DNA from: Halocatena marina | GTDB lineage: Archaea; Halobacteriota; Halobacteria; Halobacteriales; Haloarculaceae | Length of the DNA stretch: 64,000 nt | Assembly (NCBI RefSeq): GCF_025913575.1 | Contig: NZ_CP109785.1 | Span: 2,356,001-2,420,000 of the forward strand | Direction: 5' to 3' | Shown: positions 17,214 to 26,027 of the stretch, one piece after another | Layout of the letters: every line of letters starts with the position of its first letter | How positions within the stretch are numbered: position 1 is the first letter of the stretch | The notes under the pieces: generated by a model | What the model was told of the DNA's origin: nothing | Seen by the model: the letters and a program-made list of their open reading frames with translations, nothing else | Database searches by the model: none | Program-made: the position numbers and the translations under genes

Positions 17214-17981
17214 CTACAACTGGTCTGCAAGCTCCTGCAGCTTGTCGTGACCATCCTCGGTGAACGGCGCTCCATGACCAGTGCAGATGAGATCGAACGA
17301 AGAGCTGTCGCGGGCGAGTTTCTTGACGCTCTCACGAAGCCGTCGCATGTCGTACGAATCACCCCAAAATGGTGTCGTCAGTTCGCCATCATTTTCCCAA
17401 ACAAGATCACCGAGAAAGGCCGCACCAGCGTCGTGAATGTACACCATGTGGCCCGGATTGTGTCCCGGCGTGTGATAGGCCGTAAAACGACCAATGCGCT
17501 CACCATCACTGACGCTTCGAAGATCGATGTCCGCAGGGAGAGGGAAGAATCGGCGGGCAAACCGATGGAAGAGACCTTTGTGATGAGCGAGAGGAAGCGG
17601 CCGCTCACCTTCTAGCAACGCAATATCGCGCTCTCCGAGATAAACCGGGCAGTCGACCGATATCGTATCGAGACCGCCCGTGTGATCGAGATCGTAGTGA
17701 GTGAGAAGCACACGGTCAATGTCTGCAGGCTCGTATCCTGCAGCAGCGAGCTCTTCGCGCAGCGATCGACGGCTGTACCGAAGTCCAGTGTCGATGAGTG
17801 TGACTTCACCCTCATCCCCACCACCCCCACGCTCGTTATCACTCGTACCCGAATCCATTCTCTCGCTACGCTCGCCGGTCTCTGGATCGATACCGTCATC
17901 GATGAGATATGCGTTCGAACCGAGGGGTGCAGCCCAACCGAGCTCAAGCAACCAGACGTCAGCGCGGAGACGTCGCATCAT
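17214..17981 (-). CDS. MBL-fold metallo-hydrolase
   Basis: 255 residues. Zinc motifs are intact: LLTHYDLDHTGG (HxDxDH), HTPGHNPGHMVYI, AFLGDLVWEN and CTGHGAPF. A Ser/Gly/Glu/Asp-rich insert lies at residues about 35-55 between the first strands, typical haloarchaeal surface decoration. The general layout is glyoxalase II/hydroxyacylglutathione hydrolase-like, but substrate cannot be read from sequence. It runs in the same direction as the FAD oxidoreductase gene, whose start lies about 60 bp downstream of its stop, so the two may form an operon. Confidence 0.88.
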   Translation of the reverse strand: MMRRLRADVWLLELGWAAPLGSNAYLIDDGIDPETGERSERMDSGTSDNERGGGGDEGEVTLIDTGLRYSRRSLREELAAAGYEPADIDRVLLTHYDLDHTGGLDTISVDCPVYLGERDIALLEGERPLPLAHHKGLFHRFARRFFPLPADIDLRSVSDGERIGRFTAYHTPGHNPGHMVYIHDAGAAFLGDLVWENDGELTTPFWGDSYDMRRLRESVKKLARDSSSFDLICTGHGAPFTEDGHDKLQELADQL

Positions 17982-18045
17982 GATATGTATCGTTCGTGGC
18001 GCGTTTAACGTTCACGGCAGATGGAACGCTACGATATATTACGTT

Positions 18046-18057
18046 ATACTATAGTAT
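18046..18057. promoter_or_regulatory. 12-bp perfect palindrome upstream of the MBL-fold gene
   Basis: ATACTATAGTAT reads the same on both strands. It lies 65-76 bp before the start of the minus-strand MBL-fold gene (17981), in an AT-rich spacer with further TATA-like sequence. Could be an operator or part of a promoter; short enough to arise by chance in AT-rich DNA. Confidence 0.25.
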
Positions 18058-18235
18058 CCCACTCAGTTGCGGTTACGTCTGTCCAACAACACAGTTCCAA
18101 CACGAGAGATCACACCAGCCGACGATATCATCTTCATGTCTTTTGGAATTCCAGTTTCGTATTCGTCGGCAACCGTTGACCGTCCTTTCGTGATCGATTA
18201 ACGATAAAAGCAAAACAGTTCGATCGGGCTCAGCT

Positions 18236-19888
18236 TCAGATCTGTTTCGAGACGTATGGACCGTCTTGATAGTATCCGAGCTTCTCGCGGTAGTACTGTC
18301 GAACACCGATACCGCTGATGACACTCAGTTTCTCGTAGCCAGCATCGTGGGCCATGCGTTCTGCGTGTTGAAGGAGTTTTCTGCCGTAGCCTTTGTGTTG
18401 GTACTCCTCGCTCTCGTTTTCTTTCCCAACACCGATCTCATTGCCGTAGACGTGTAGCTCTCGGACGAGTGCCGCGTCTTGCAGTTCGTTGCGAACGGTA
18501 TTCTCAGGGAAACGGAGCCGACAGAATCCGATCAGGAGGTCGTTTTCGGGATCTTCGTAGCTGATGAAGTGCTCGGTTCCGGCGCTTGCCTCGTAGGTCA
18601 TCACGTCACGTTCGATTTGGTCCGGATCTTCGTCGTTCATCCCGACCTCACGACAGCGGATACAATCGCACGTCCAGCCGTGTTCGTCCATACGCTTGCG
18701 GGCCAATTGGCGGAGATTCGACTTCCAGACGCCCGCGTCGATGAAGTCTGCGGGGATGTCGCGTTGGACTCGTTGGAGGCGAGTGTATTTCGGAATCATC
18801 GACTTGATTTCTGCGACGAGATCCGCCGCCTGATCGTTAGTCAGCGGGTCATACTCGTCACGACGCCACATGTCATACGTTATCGTGTCTCTGACGACGA
18901 GTGTCGGATAGATCTTCAGGTAGTCGGGTCGCCACTCTGGGCTGTCGAAGAGTTGTCGGAAGTCCTCGCGACACATTTCCATCGTCATCCCCGGTTGACC
19001 GGGCATCATGTGGAACCCGACTTTGAAGCCCGCGTTCCGCAGGCGACGGTTGGCATCGATCGAGGCTTGAATGCCGTGGCCGCGGTGCATCTCTCGATTA
19101 ATGCGTTCGTACGTCGTCTGTACTCCGAGTTCGACTTTCGTCCCCCCGAGCGCGAGCATCCGGTCGATCTGTTCGGGATCACACCAGTCGGGCTTGGTTT
19201 CGAATGTGGTTCCGATGTTTCGGACGTCTGTCGTCTCATTCTCGGCGATGACATCTTCGAGATACCGGAACTCGTATTCGTCAGGATCCTGCGCGAAGCT
19301 CACATCCTCTGCCGGTTCCGGCTCTTTGGTCACGTCGTAGTCGTTCATCGCCTCAAGCGCGCGTTTGACGAACCATTCTTGGTAGTCGTGTGAGCGAGCG
19401 GTCATCGTTCCACCCATCAAGATGAGTTCGACCTTATCGACAGGATGACCGATCTGACGCAACTGTTCCAGTCGGAGCGTAACCTGTCCGTACGGGTCGT
19501 AGTCGTTCTGTACACCGCGGGCAGCCGCGGGTTCGTGGCCCGTATAACTTTGTGAGGAGGAGAACTCCGAGGCAGGCCCACCGGGACAGTAGAGACACTT
19601 CCCGTGCGGGCACATGTGCGGTGATGTCATAATCGCAACCGGTGAGACACCGGAAGCAGTTCTGACAGGCTTTCGACGGAGAACGGGTTCGAGTTCTTCA
19701 CGTCGCTCATTTCCGACGAAATCTAGTAGTTCAGAGTTCTTCGGAACTTTCGGAGCAGAGTACTCAGAACAAACATCGAGCTTGGCCGATTCGAGGTCTT
19801 CACGCCCGACCTCGCCAGCGAGAATACGTTCGACTAACGCCTCACACACTCGCTCGAACGCGTCGGTTTCGGTCGGATGCGTACTCAT
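18236..19888 (-). CDS. elp3: Archaeal Elp3, tRNA U34 carboxymethyl-modifying radical SAM/GNAT enzyme
   Basis: 550 residues, full length for archaeal Elp3. The radical SAM part (about 90-400) has SPHMCPHGKCLYCPGG, with the [4Fe-4S] cysteines spaced C-x4-C-x2-C, then VELILMGGTMTAR, LALGGTKVELGVQTTYERIN and GFKVGFHMMPGQPGMT. A Cys cluster CDCIRCREVG follows. The C-terminal GNAT domain (about 430-550) has KGYGRKLLQHAERMAHDAG and GIGVRQYYREKLGYY for acetyl-CoA. Elp3 uses acetyl-CoA and SAM to place a carboxymethyl-type group on wobble uridine. Archaeal Elp3 works without the other Elongator subunits, and none is seen here. Confidence 0.95.
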   Translation of the reverse strand: MSTHPTETDAFERVCEALVERILAGEVGREDLESAKLDVCSEYSAPKVPKNSELLDFVGNERREELEPVLRRKPVRTASGVSPVAIMTSPHMCPHGKCLYCPGGPASEFSSSQSYTGHEPAAARGVQNDYDPYGQVTLRLEQLRQIGHPVDKVELILMGGTMTARSHDYQEWFVKRALEAMNDYDVTKEPEPAEDVSFAQDPDEYEFRYLEDVIAENETTDVRNIGTTFETKPDWCDPEQIDRMLALGGTKVELGVQTTYERINREMHRGHGIQASIDANRRLRNAGFKVGFHMMPGQPGMTMEMCREDFRQLFDSPEWRPDYLKIYPTLVVRDTITYDMWRRDEYDPLTNDQAADLVAEIKSMIPKYTRLQRVQRDIPADFIDAGVWKSNLRQLARKRMDEHGWTCDCIRCREVGMNDEDPDQIERDVMTYEASAGTEHFISYEDPENDLLIGFCRLRFPENTVRNELQDAALVRELHVYGNEIGVGKENESEEYQHKGYGRKLLQHAERMAHDAGYEKLSVISGIGVRQYYREKLGYYQDGPYVSKQI

Positions 19889-19983
19889 TACGATATCGGA
19901 ATATGGCGGCGCACGAATAAGAGCCTACGGTTCGAGCGCGACCAAGACCCAACAGTTATTTCATTCTGCGTTGTTTCGGGAGT

Positions 19984-20604
19984 GTGAACGGCAATCGCGT
20001 AATCGCGCTCGCACTCGTCATAACTGTTTTACTGGCGGGCTGTAGTAGTATCGACTCGCTAACTGGATCTTCAACACCGACGGAAGCTGAATCGACAGCA
20101 ACCGAGACCGAGACGGCGACTGCCACAGAAACTTCGACACCGACCGCTACGTCTACCCAAGTCGTCAAGACACCAGCTCCAACGGCGACAGCAAGACCCA
20201 CGGGAACGTGGACAGAACCTGCGACACCAAAGGCTCCGGAAGATAAAAACGACAATCGCATCAAAAGTGCGAAAATCATCAATAAGAAGAAAGCATCCGA
20301 CGGAAACGGCTACACTGACTTCGATGTTCAAGTGAACGCCAACACCTTGTTCGATAATATTGACCCAACGCCAAGTGTGGATGGTGAACCGTACATCGTC
20401 GTTGAGATCAACGGCGAGATCGTCGCACGGGATGAAGTCAATCTCCGAAAAGACGGTTCGTTCACGATCGATGTCCGACCGGGAGCACTCGAACAGTTCG
20501 ATTCCGGCACCCTCAAAGTCAGTGCCACACTCTACGATGAAGACCACAAACACGATGACATCTACGGGACGTGGAGTGGCACTGTCGAGTACACTAGCAG
20601 CTAA
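19984..20604 (+). CDS. Putative lipoprotein with Thr-rich stalk
   Basis: 206 residues from a GTG at 19984. Signal peptide NRVIALALVITVLLAGCSS ends in the lipobox LAGC, so the mature N-terminus is a lipidated Cys. A Thr/Ala/Pro/Glu-rich stalk follows (about residues 28-78; the Thr-Glu/Ala alternation suits O-glycosylation), then a beta-sandwich-like domain of about 120 residues (DFDVQVNANTLFDNIDPTP, PYIVVEINGEIVARDEVNL, FTIDVRPGALEQFDSGTLKV) that resembles a small immunoglobulin-like fold. Function unknown. Divergent from elp3, with 95 bp between starts. Confidence 0.75.
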   Translation: MNGNRVIALALVITVLLAGCSSIDSLTGSSTPTEAESTATETETATATETSTPTATSTQVVKTPAPTATARPTGTWTEPATPKAPEDKNDNRIKSAKIINKKKASDGNGYTDFDVQVNANTLFDNIDPTPSVDGEPYIVVEINGEIVARDEVNLRKDGSFTIDVRPGALEQFDSGTLKVSATLYDEDHKHDDIYGTWSGTVEYTSS

Positions 20605-20660
20605 ACAATCCACCTAGATGCACAATCGATCACCGAACAGCGCGTGACAGATCAGCGTTC

Positions 20661-20738
20661 GAATTCAAATCTAAACCCGAAACCAAAATCGAATCCGAAT
20701 CCGAATCCGAATCCGAATCTGAATCTGAATCTGATTTT
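20661..20738. repeat. Intergenic hexanucleotide tract (GAATCY)7 with decaying flank
   Basis: Seven perfect in-phase hexamers at 20691-20732 (four GAATCC then three GAATCT), preceded in the same phase by degenerate units (GAATTC, AAATCT, AAACCC, GAAACC, AAAATC) and followed by GATTTT. The spacer from 20605 to 20907 has no supported gene. The gradient from perfect to decayed units suggests slippage growth at one end. Possibly the relic of a coding Ser/Glu-type run. Confidence 0.8.
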
Positions 20739-20907
20739 GGGATACGAATTGGTCGGTTGGGCTGCTCTCATTCTAAACTGAACAGCGCTGGTACCGCTCC
20801 GTGTGATTCAGAGCTAAAACGATTCTCGCAGGCGAATTTCAACAGAACATAGAAACATAACGTGGTTTACATGTGTCTCTGTATGCACAGAATACTACTT
20901 GTTCGTC

Positions 20908-23013
20908 TTAGACCGCGTTTGCGATGGCGTCGATCGCGGCTTCGAGGACACGTTTGCGTTCACCGACGACGAACTCAATCCGGCCGTGTCCGTCGCGGGC
21001 GGTGACGCCGGCGTTCGGAACAGCGTCTTCGAGTTGTTGGACGACATCAGAGATATCGACGGGGGTGGTACTCCGAATGGTGATTTCGTCTTCACCGACG
21101 CCGAGCGTGACAAACGTGCCATCGCGGTTACGACGGTGGACTTCATCGAGGAGGAGTTCAGTCGACGGGAAGTCGAACCTGTGGGTGAATGAGTTGGTAT
21201 CGAGAACCGCAAAGGCAACACCGCCCTCGGAGCGACGATCGAGATTCTCCTCGGCTGTCTCCACTTCGCGTGCGAGTTTTTCTCGGAACTGTTCGCTCAC
21301 CTTCTCTCTAAGCCCCGACGTATCGTCTGCGAACAGGAGATCTGAGACGAGTTCCCGTTTGCCATCGTAGGACTGGTAGTACGCTTCGAGTGCTATGGCT
21401 TCACGGAGGTTCTTCGTCTCCTCTGCGTTGTAGCCTCGTTCGTCCGCGAGATCGGCGTACACATCCGGTGTGTTCTCCCAGAAACTCGCTGCGGGTAAAT
21501 GTCCGAGATCGTCTCGTACATCAGTATTGACGTGTGCAGCGATAGCTGTTGCAATTGCAGTGGAACTTGTCTCGGCATCACTCCCAGCCAACTCCGGATT
21601 CGCGATGGTACGAACCGCATCAGCGACGGCCGCATCACCAGTTTCGCCGTCGACGACGATCGCGTCGGCGTCGTAGATCCGAAGCAACTCGAACCCATCG
21701 AGAGAGTCACGAGTGCTCCCAGTTGCAGCGAAAACGAATAGGGGGTGTTTCTGCTGGTGGCGGTCGTGGGCAGCGAGCAACGAGGTGACGTCGTTGGTTG
21801 CATCGTCCATGTCGTACGCACCGTCGAGTGGCCGCCGATCGAAGTGGTGATAGACCGCATCAGCCGATGTCTGTTCATTTTTGATGAGCGGTAATACCGC
21901 ACGCTCGATCGCTGCACCGGCGAGATAGCCGTCGACAGTCGCCTCGTGGCGGACGACGATCGGACGGGATTCGATGACAGCCCGTCGGATGGCCGTTGCG
22001 GCTTCACGGACTGTATCGAGCACCGCTTCGACAGCCGGATCCGGAACGAGCGGTTCGACGGTGTCGACCGCTGCTTCGGCCATGATAGCATCTTCCATCC
22101 GGTCGGATACCGTAGCGGCTGCCTCGTCCTCAAGAACAACGAGTTGCTCGGTCTCGATCTGTAGCTCACCACGCCGCTCGCGCACTTCACCATCGATACA
22201 AACGTAATCGCCCGCGTCGACCCCGGGGTAAGCGCGGACTCCAGCACCCTCGAACGCCGCACAGTCGACAGTTCCCGTCTCGTCTTGCAATGAGAAGACA
22301 GTTGGACCGCTGGTCTGTCGAGCGTCCGTGACGATCCCTTCGAGACGAACGACGTTGCCAACGTTCTCTTCGAGGGCTTCAATCTCTGCGCGCTTGAGAT
22401 CAGCTGATGAACTCTGCGCTCGTTTCCGCTCTACGTCAGGTTCCGGTCCCTGTTCTTGTTCTTGCTCCGTTTTGACGATCGCTTCTGATGCGTGTGCTTC
22501 TTGAACCGAATCAGCTCGTGAATCAACTGATGCATCAGCCATTGCACGGTCGTCGGTCTCCGATTCTGATTCTGATTCTGATTCTGATTCTGGCTTTGAT
22601 TGTAGTTTCGCTGTCTCTGTGGAGTCATCGAGATCTTTGGGATCGAGTGTTCCTTCCGGATCGTGGACGAAGTTCCCACGGAACTCGGACTCCGCGCGGC
22701 GGAGTGACCAACCGAGATCGACATTTCCGTTGTCACGGACGTTTTTCACCTGCGCGTAAACACTGTCGCCGATATCCCAGTCGAGACTTTCGAGCCGAGT
22801 CGGAAGTTCACTCCGATGGAGGAGACCAGTTACGTGCTCTCCGAGATTCACGAATACACCGAAATCGGCGTAGCCATCAACAGTACCGCGATAGTAGCAA
22901 CCAACAATAAGTTGATCAGGCCGCTTCCCGGCGAAATCGAGAACGACATCCTCCTTGTGGAGGTTACCGATCTGGTCCTCCAGGGAGTTACCGGTGACGA
23001 TCTGCTCGCTCAT
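20908..23013 (-). CDS. RecJ-like DHH-family protein with S1 and OB domains, degenerate active site
   Basis: 701 residues. Order: S1 RNA-binding domain (about 38-110; GTVDGYADFGVFVNLG, VTGLLHRSE), an acidic linker with a (Ser-Glu)6 run encoded by hexamers, a nucleic-acid OB fold (about 218-305; RLEGIVTDARQTSGPTVFSL), a DHH-type phosphoesterase core (about 340-560) and a C-terminal DHHA1-like domain (about 600-701). In active haloarchaeal RecJ proteins motif I reads like RHHADADGY; here it is RHEATVDGY. The DHH motif region reads IVVDGETGD rather than VVDHH. The metal site therefore looks lost, as in Cdc45-like relatives, suggesting a structural role in replication or RNA/DNA metabolism. Confidence 0.8.
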   Translation of the reverse strand: MSEQIVTGNSLEDQIGNLHKEDVVLDFAGKRPDQLIVGCYYRGTVDGYADFGVFVNLGEHVTGLLHRSELPTRLESLDWDIGDSVYAQVKNVRDNGNVDLGWSLRRAESEFRGNFVHDPEGTLDPKDLDDSTETAKLQSKPESESESESESETDDRAMADASVDSRADSVQEAHASEAIVKTEQEQEQGPEPDVERKRAQSSSADLKRAEIEALEENVGNVVRLEGIVTDARQTSGPTVFSLQDETGTVDCAAFEGAGVRAYPGVDAGDYVCIDGEVRERRGELQIETEQLVVLEDEAAATVSDRMEDAIMAEAAVDTVEPLVPDPAVEAVLDTVREAATAIRRAVIESRPIVVRHEATVDGYLAGAAIERAVLPLIKNEQTSADAVYHHFDRRPLDGAYDMDDATNDVTSLLAAHDRHQQKHPLFVFAATGSTRDSLDGFELLRIYDADAIVVDGETGDAAVADAVRTIANPELAGSDAETSSTAIATAIAAHVNTDVRDDLGHLPAASFWENTPDVYADLADERGYNAEETKNLREAIALEAYYQSYDGKRELVSDLLFADDTSGLREKVSEQFREKLAREVETAEENLDRRSEGGVAFAVLDTNSFTHRFDFPSTELLLDEVHRRNRDGTFVTLGVGEDEITIRSTTPVDISDVVQQLEDAVPNAGVTARDGHGRIEFVVGERKRVLEAAIDAIANAV
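22562..22591. repeat. Hexanucleotide tract (GATTCT)5 inside the RecJ-like gene
   Basis: Five perfect GATTCT units on the plus strand (GAATCA-type units on the coding strand) encoding a Ser-Glu dipeptide run in the linker between S1 and OB domains. In-frame expansion would lengthen the linker without breaking the gene. Confidence 0.8.
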
Positions 23014-23190
23014 ATGAACACGAACCGGTCCGGCTTGAAACGGTTGTCGAAATCACTTCACTCTGTTCGGAAGACAATTACAGGAACCAATCGGTCCACG
23101 CGGTGCCATACTGTACGCTTCGCGCTGTATTGATGGTAGATTTGTTCGGTCAAATGTTCACGATGCAAACACTACCCCAAATCCTGACGC

Positions 23191-23835
23191 TCAAAGAACC
23201 GCGCTTGTGCTGAGCAGTTCCAGTGCATGGATACCGCGAAAGCCGTATCCGAACACGAGTAGTGACGGGAGGGCTGTCACCACGACGGCTCGTGGGACAG
23301 ATGTGTCGTGGACAACGACAGTTCCGATCACGAGAAGAGCGGCGCCGTAGACCGCAGTGGTAAGCCACAACACGGGGACAATGACACCGGACAGCGAACA
23401 GAGGGCCGTATCAGGCAGTACACACAGCGTACGAAGAGAAACACCAGACAGCGCGCATGGTGCAACAGCGTAGGCAATTACCTGAACCGTCTGGCTCACA
23501 CCACCGCGCGATTTGGCGAGGGGGATGAGCAATGCAGTCTCAAGCGCAGCAACGAGATGCAGCGCGACTGGCGTTACTAACAGTGCCACCAAAAGGAGAA
23601 TGAGTGCAAGCACGGGGACAGAGCGTGTCTCAGACGGGGAAGCAAACGCGAATCGAGTTGCAGTGTGAATTAGCGTGACGGCAATTGCAAACACGAGACC
23701 CGGTGCCTGATCGCCTGCTGCGATATTATCACGAAAAAAGCGCCGTGGACGAACGATCACTGTTATCCACGCCCGAACGAGACCCAGCAGTCCTCGCTGG
23801 CGACCACCACCCGGACTTTCGATCCACGTCGTCAC
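23191..23835 (-). CDS. Yip1-family membrane protein
   Basis: 214 residues. Starts with a basic cytoplasmic segment (VRAWITVIVRPRRFFRDNIAAGDQAPG), typical of haloarchaeal Yip1-domain proteins, followed by about five hydrophobic helices (GLVFAIAVTLIHTATRFAF, VLALILLLVALLVTPVAL, VIAYAVAPCALSGVS, WLTTAVYGAALLVIGTVVVH, AVVVTALPSLLVFGYGF). The PCALSG segment is the usual conserved family element. The role in archaea is unknown. No operon with its neighbours is apparent. Confidence 0.75.
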   Translation of the reverse strand: MTTWIESPGGGRQRGLLGLVRAWITVIVRPRRFFRDNIAAGDQAPGLVFAIAVTLIHTATRFAFASPSETRSVPVLALILLLVALLVTPVALHLVAALETALLIPLAKSRGGVSQTVQVIAYAVAPCALSGVSLRTLCVLPDTALCSLSGVIVPVLWLTTAVYGAALLVIGTVVVHDTSVPRAVVVTALPSLLVFGYGFRGIHALELLSTSAVL

Positions 23836-23884
23836 ACTACGAGAGAGTCACGGCACAGAAAAGAGCGTTCCGGGACGTTCCTCG

Positions 23885-24463
23885 TTAGTCGTCCGCGCCG
23901 ACGTTCTCGGCGCTTTCGACTGTGTACGGATCGGGCTCGATCGAGGCGTACTCGACGGCACGCTGTCCCAGCGTTTCCACGCGCTCTGCAATATCCGTGT
24001 TGCTGAATTCACCGTCATCGAACTGCGTTCTCGCCTTTGGAATTGCGGCCTGATGCGGGATTACCCACGCGTTCAGCGCACGACAGACAGACCGCATGTG
24101 ATCGAGCGTTGTGACGGTAAACGAACCACCGGAGACAGCGAGGAGACCAACCGTCGTGTTCTCGAACTCATCGAAACCACAGTAATCGAGTGCGTTTTTC
24201 AACGGCGCGGAGAACGATCCGTGATACATCGGAGACCCAAGGAGTACGCTGTTTGCTTCTCGAACCCGTCGACGGAGCTCTGTTGCATCACCCGCATCGT
24301 TGCCATCCGCGTCGTAAACAGGGAGATCGAGCGCACGGAGATCGATGTGATCAGTTGTCGCACCGATATCGTCCGCGTGATCGAGCGCGTGATCGAGTGC
24401 GATTCTCGTGTAGCTCCCTTCCCGGAGGCTGCCGCAGACAGCGACAACGTGTGGAGAATTCAT
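23885..24463 (-). CDS. NADPH-dependent FMN reductase family flavoprotein
   Basis: 192 residues from the ATG complement of 24461-24463 (MNSPHVVAVCGSLREGSYT); a GTG/ATG five codons upstream is less family-like. The flavodoxin-like signature is present: VAVCGSLREGSYTRIALDHA for the phosphate loop and LLGSPMYHGSFSAPLKNALDYC for FMN contact, then GLLAVSGGSF. Such enzymes reduce FMN, quinones, azo compounds or chromate with NAD(P)H; the substrate cannot be told. Stand-alone gene 50 bp after the Yip1 gene on the opposite side of a small gap, with its own short AT-rich upstream region. Confidence 0.87.
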   Translation of the reverse strand: MNSPHVVAVCGSLREGSYTRIALDHALDHADDIGATTDHIDLRALDLPVYDADGNDAGDATELRRRVREANSVLLGSPMYHGSFSAPLKNALDYCGFDEFENTTVGLLAVSGGSFTVTTLDHMRSVCRALNAWVIPHQAAIPKARTQFDDGEFSNTDIAERVETLGQRAVEYASIEPDPYTVESAENVGADD

Positions 24464-24539
24464 ACGTACTGTAATCAATAGGTAAAGAAAAACATGCCGT
24501 CTCGGTTGTGCGCGGTCTACTGGTTCGATAGTCGATGAC

Positions 24540-25436
24540 TCATTGCTGGAGCCGTACTCGGTCGTCCTCGACGGTTACAAGCCCATCCGCCGCAAGATCA
24601 GAGAGCAGCCCACGAAGCCACTCGCGGCCGTGTTCTCCATCCGGTGTGTAATCAACACGGATTCTGTGACCCAAGTCATCGATCGCTAGTTCGTCGTATT
24701 TCCCCAGAACGTTCACGATGCGACCACGGAACTGCCGACGACTCCCGGTGAACTCGGGCTGTGTAGGAACATCGGGCGCGGTGAAATCGCCTGTTTCGTA
24801 GGCGTGACACCACTTGCGCCACGGACAACTCTCACTGTCACACCGTGGCGTCTTCTCACAAGCAACACCACCGAGTTCCATGATGGCGTTGTTCCACACA
24901 CGCGATTTGTCTTCGGGCATGAGATCACTCGCACACTGCTCGAATACGCTATCATCGTCAGGGACATCGAACGCTCGGTAGAGCACGCGTTTGACGTTCG
25001 TATCGACGACAGCGTCACCCGCGTTGAACGCAAAGCTCGCAACAGCGTTTGCGGTGTACGGTCCAACGCCTTGGAGCGTCTGTAATGTTTCTGGTGTTTG
25101 GGGGATTTCACCGTCGTAGTCGTCCATTACCTGCTGGGCCGCAGTGTGAAGATATTTCGCTCGGTTGTTGTATCCAAGCCGGTGCTCTGACCAAAATCCA
25201 ACCACAGCAGCCCGATCTTCCCGAGCAAGAGCAGCGACAGTCGGCCAACGATCGAGAAAGGCTTCCCACGCCGTCTCGACCCGCCCAAGTTGCGTCTGTT
25301 GACTCATCACCTCCGAGACGAGGATTTCGTACGGGTCAGTCGTGCGCCGCCACGGAAACTCTCGGTGGCCAGATTCGTACCACTCGATGAGCGCCGTTCG
25401 AACGGCAGCAGTGGGAAACGCGCGCGCATCAGTCAT
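24540..25436 (-). CDS. mutY: A/G-specific adenine glycosylase MutY
   Basis: 298 residues. The endonuclease III fold is complete: FPWRRTTDPYEILVSEVMSQ with the catalytic Glu before MSQQTQ, the helix-hairpin-helix LQGVGPYTANAVASF, and the catalytic Asp in AVVDTNVKRVL. The iron-sulfur cluster cysteines are in ACEKTPRCDSESCPWRKWC, spaced C-x5-C-x4-C-x5-C instead of the usual C-x6-C-x2-C-x5-C; this may be the haloarchaeal variant. The bacterial-type Nudix-like 8-oxoG-reading domain is replaced by a short winged-helix-like end (IDDLGHRIRVDYTPDGEHG). It removes adenine paired with 8-oxoguanine. Confidence 0.92.
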   Translation of the reverse strand: MTDARAFPTAAVRTALIEWYESGHREFPWRRTTDPYEILVSEVMSQQTQLGRVETAWEAFLDRWPTVAALAREDRAAVVGFWSEHRLGYNNRAKYLHTAAQQVMDDYDGEIPQTPETLQTLQGVGPYTANAVASFAFNAGDAVVDTNVKRVLYRAFDVPDDDSVFEQCASDLMPEDKSRVWNNAIMELGGVACEKTPRCDSESCPWRKWCHAYETGDFTAPDVPTQPEFTGSRRQFRGRIVNVLGKYDELAIDDLGHRIRVDYTPDGEHGREWLRGLLSDLAADGLVTVEDDRVRLQQ

Positions 25437-25614
25437 CAGTTCCAGCTACGAGCACGGACGTTTAGGGGTGGCGATAGGGTGTCAGAGTTCTGTTTTCCCA
25501 GAGCGGTTCGGGGTGAACCATCATGACGTTCAATCAGATAGCCAATCGATACGACGTTCGTCAATCGTAGCATGGTCTCGTAAGTTGTATCCGGGGCGCT
25601 ATCGTGACGCCACT

Positions 25615-25935
25615 ATGAGCCTCGACGATCTTTCAGAGGACGTAGAAACTGCCTACAGCGACTTCGATGAAACACTCCCGGTTTCACTCGATCGTGAGAC
25701 GCGAAACGAACTGGCCGTATTACAGACCGTCCTCGATCCCGACGATCCCGATGAACTCGTTCGTCGAGCCATTCACATGCTCTTTCAAACGAAAGTCGAA
25801 ACTGGGTCGCTCGATTTTCATCTCCGTCGTGGCTACAACGTTACCTACGATGAGTATCTCTCAGGTATGACCTTTCAGGAGATGACGGGCGCACCACAAC
25901 CACCCGACAACGATGGCCGACGATATCAGTTCTGA
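25615..25935 (+). CDS. Conserved haloarchaeal protein of unknown function
   Basis: 106 residues from ATG 25615; the in-frame upstream extension has no family look. The N-terminal half is acidic and helical (LDDLSEDVETAYSDFDETLP), then PVSLDRETRNELAVLQTVLD, DPDELVRRAIHMLFQTKVET, and a Tyr/Phe-rich C-terminus. The middle segment (strand, then two helices) could be a ribbon-helix-helix-like DNA-binding core, but no basic strand is obvious. Divergent from mutY with about 180 bp between starts. Confidence 0.6.
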   Translation: MSLDDLSEDVETAYSDFDETLPVSLDRETRNELAVLQTVLDPDDPDELVRRAIHMLFQTKVETGSLDFHLRRGYNVTYDEYLSGMTFQEMTGAPQPPDNDGRRYQF

Positions 25936-26027
25936 ACTCCTGTCTGCCGAACGCGCCGACGAAATACGCTCATAGTAATTCATCATATTACACAAAACTT
26001 ATTCCAATACAATTATTCAGCGTTAGC

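Noticed and set aside
18479-19393. 304-residue plus-strand ORF antisense to elp3
   Set aside because: Shadow of elp3; no family features, and Elp3 motifs are unambiguous on the other strand.
20071-20613. 180-residue minus-strand ORF rich in Cys/Arg opposite the lipoprotein
   Set aside because: Antisense of a Thr-rich stalk; the signal peptide and lipobox support the plus strand.
20661-20738. CRISPR array or phase-variation promoter
   Set aside because: The tract is a pure 6-bp microsatellite with no spacers; no long direct repeats exist. No cas gene nearby.
21393-22382. 329-residue minus-strand ORF in another frame of the RecJ-like gene
   Set aside because: Extreme Ser/Arg content and total overlap with a gene carrying clear S1, OB and DHHA1 domains.
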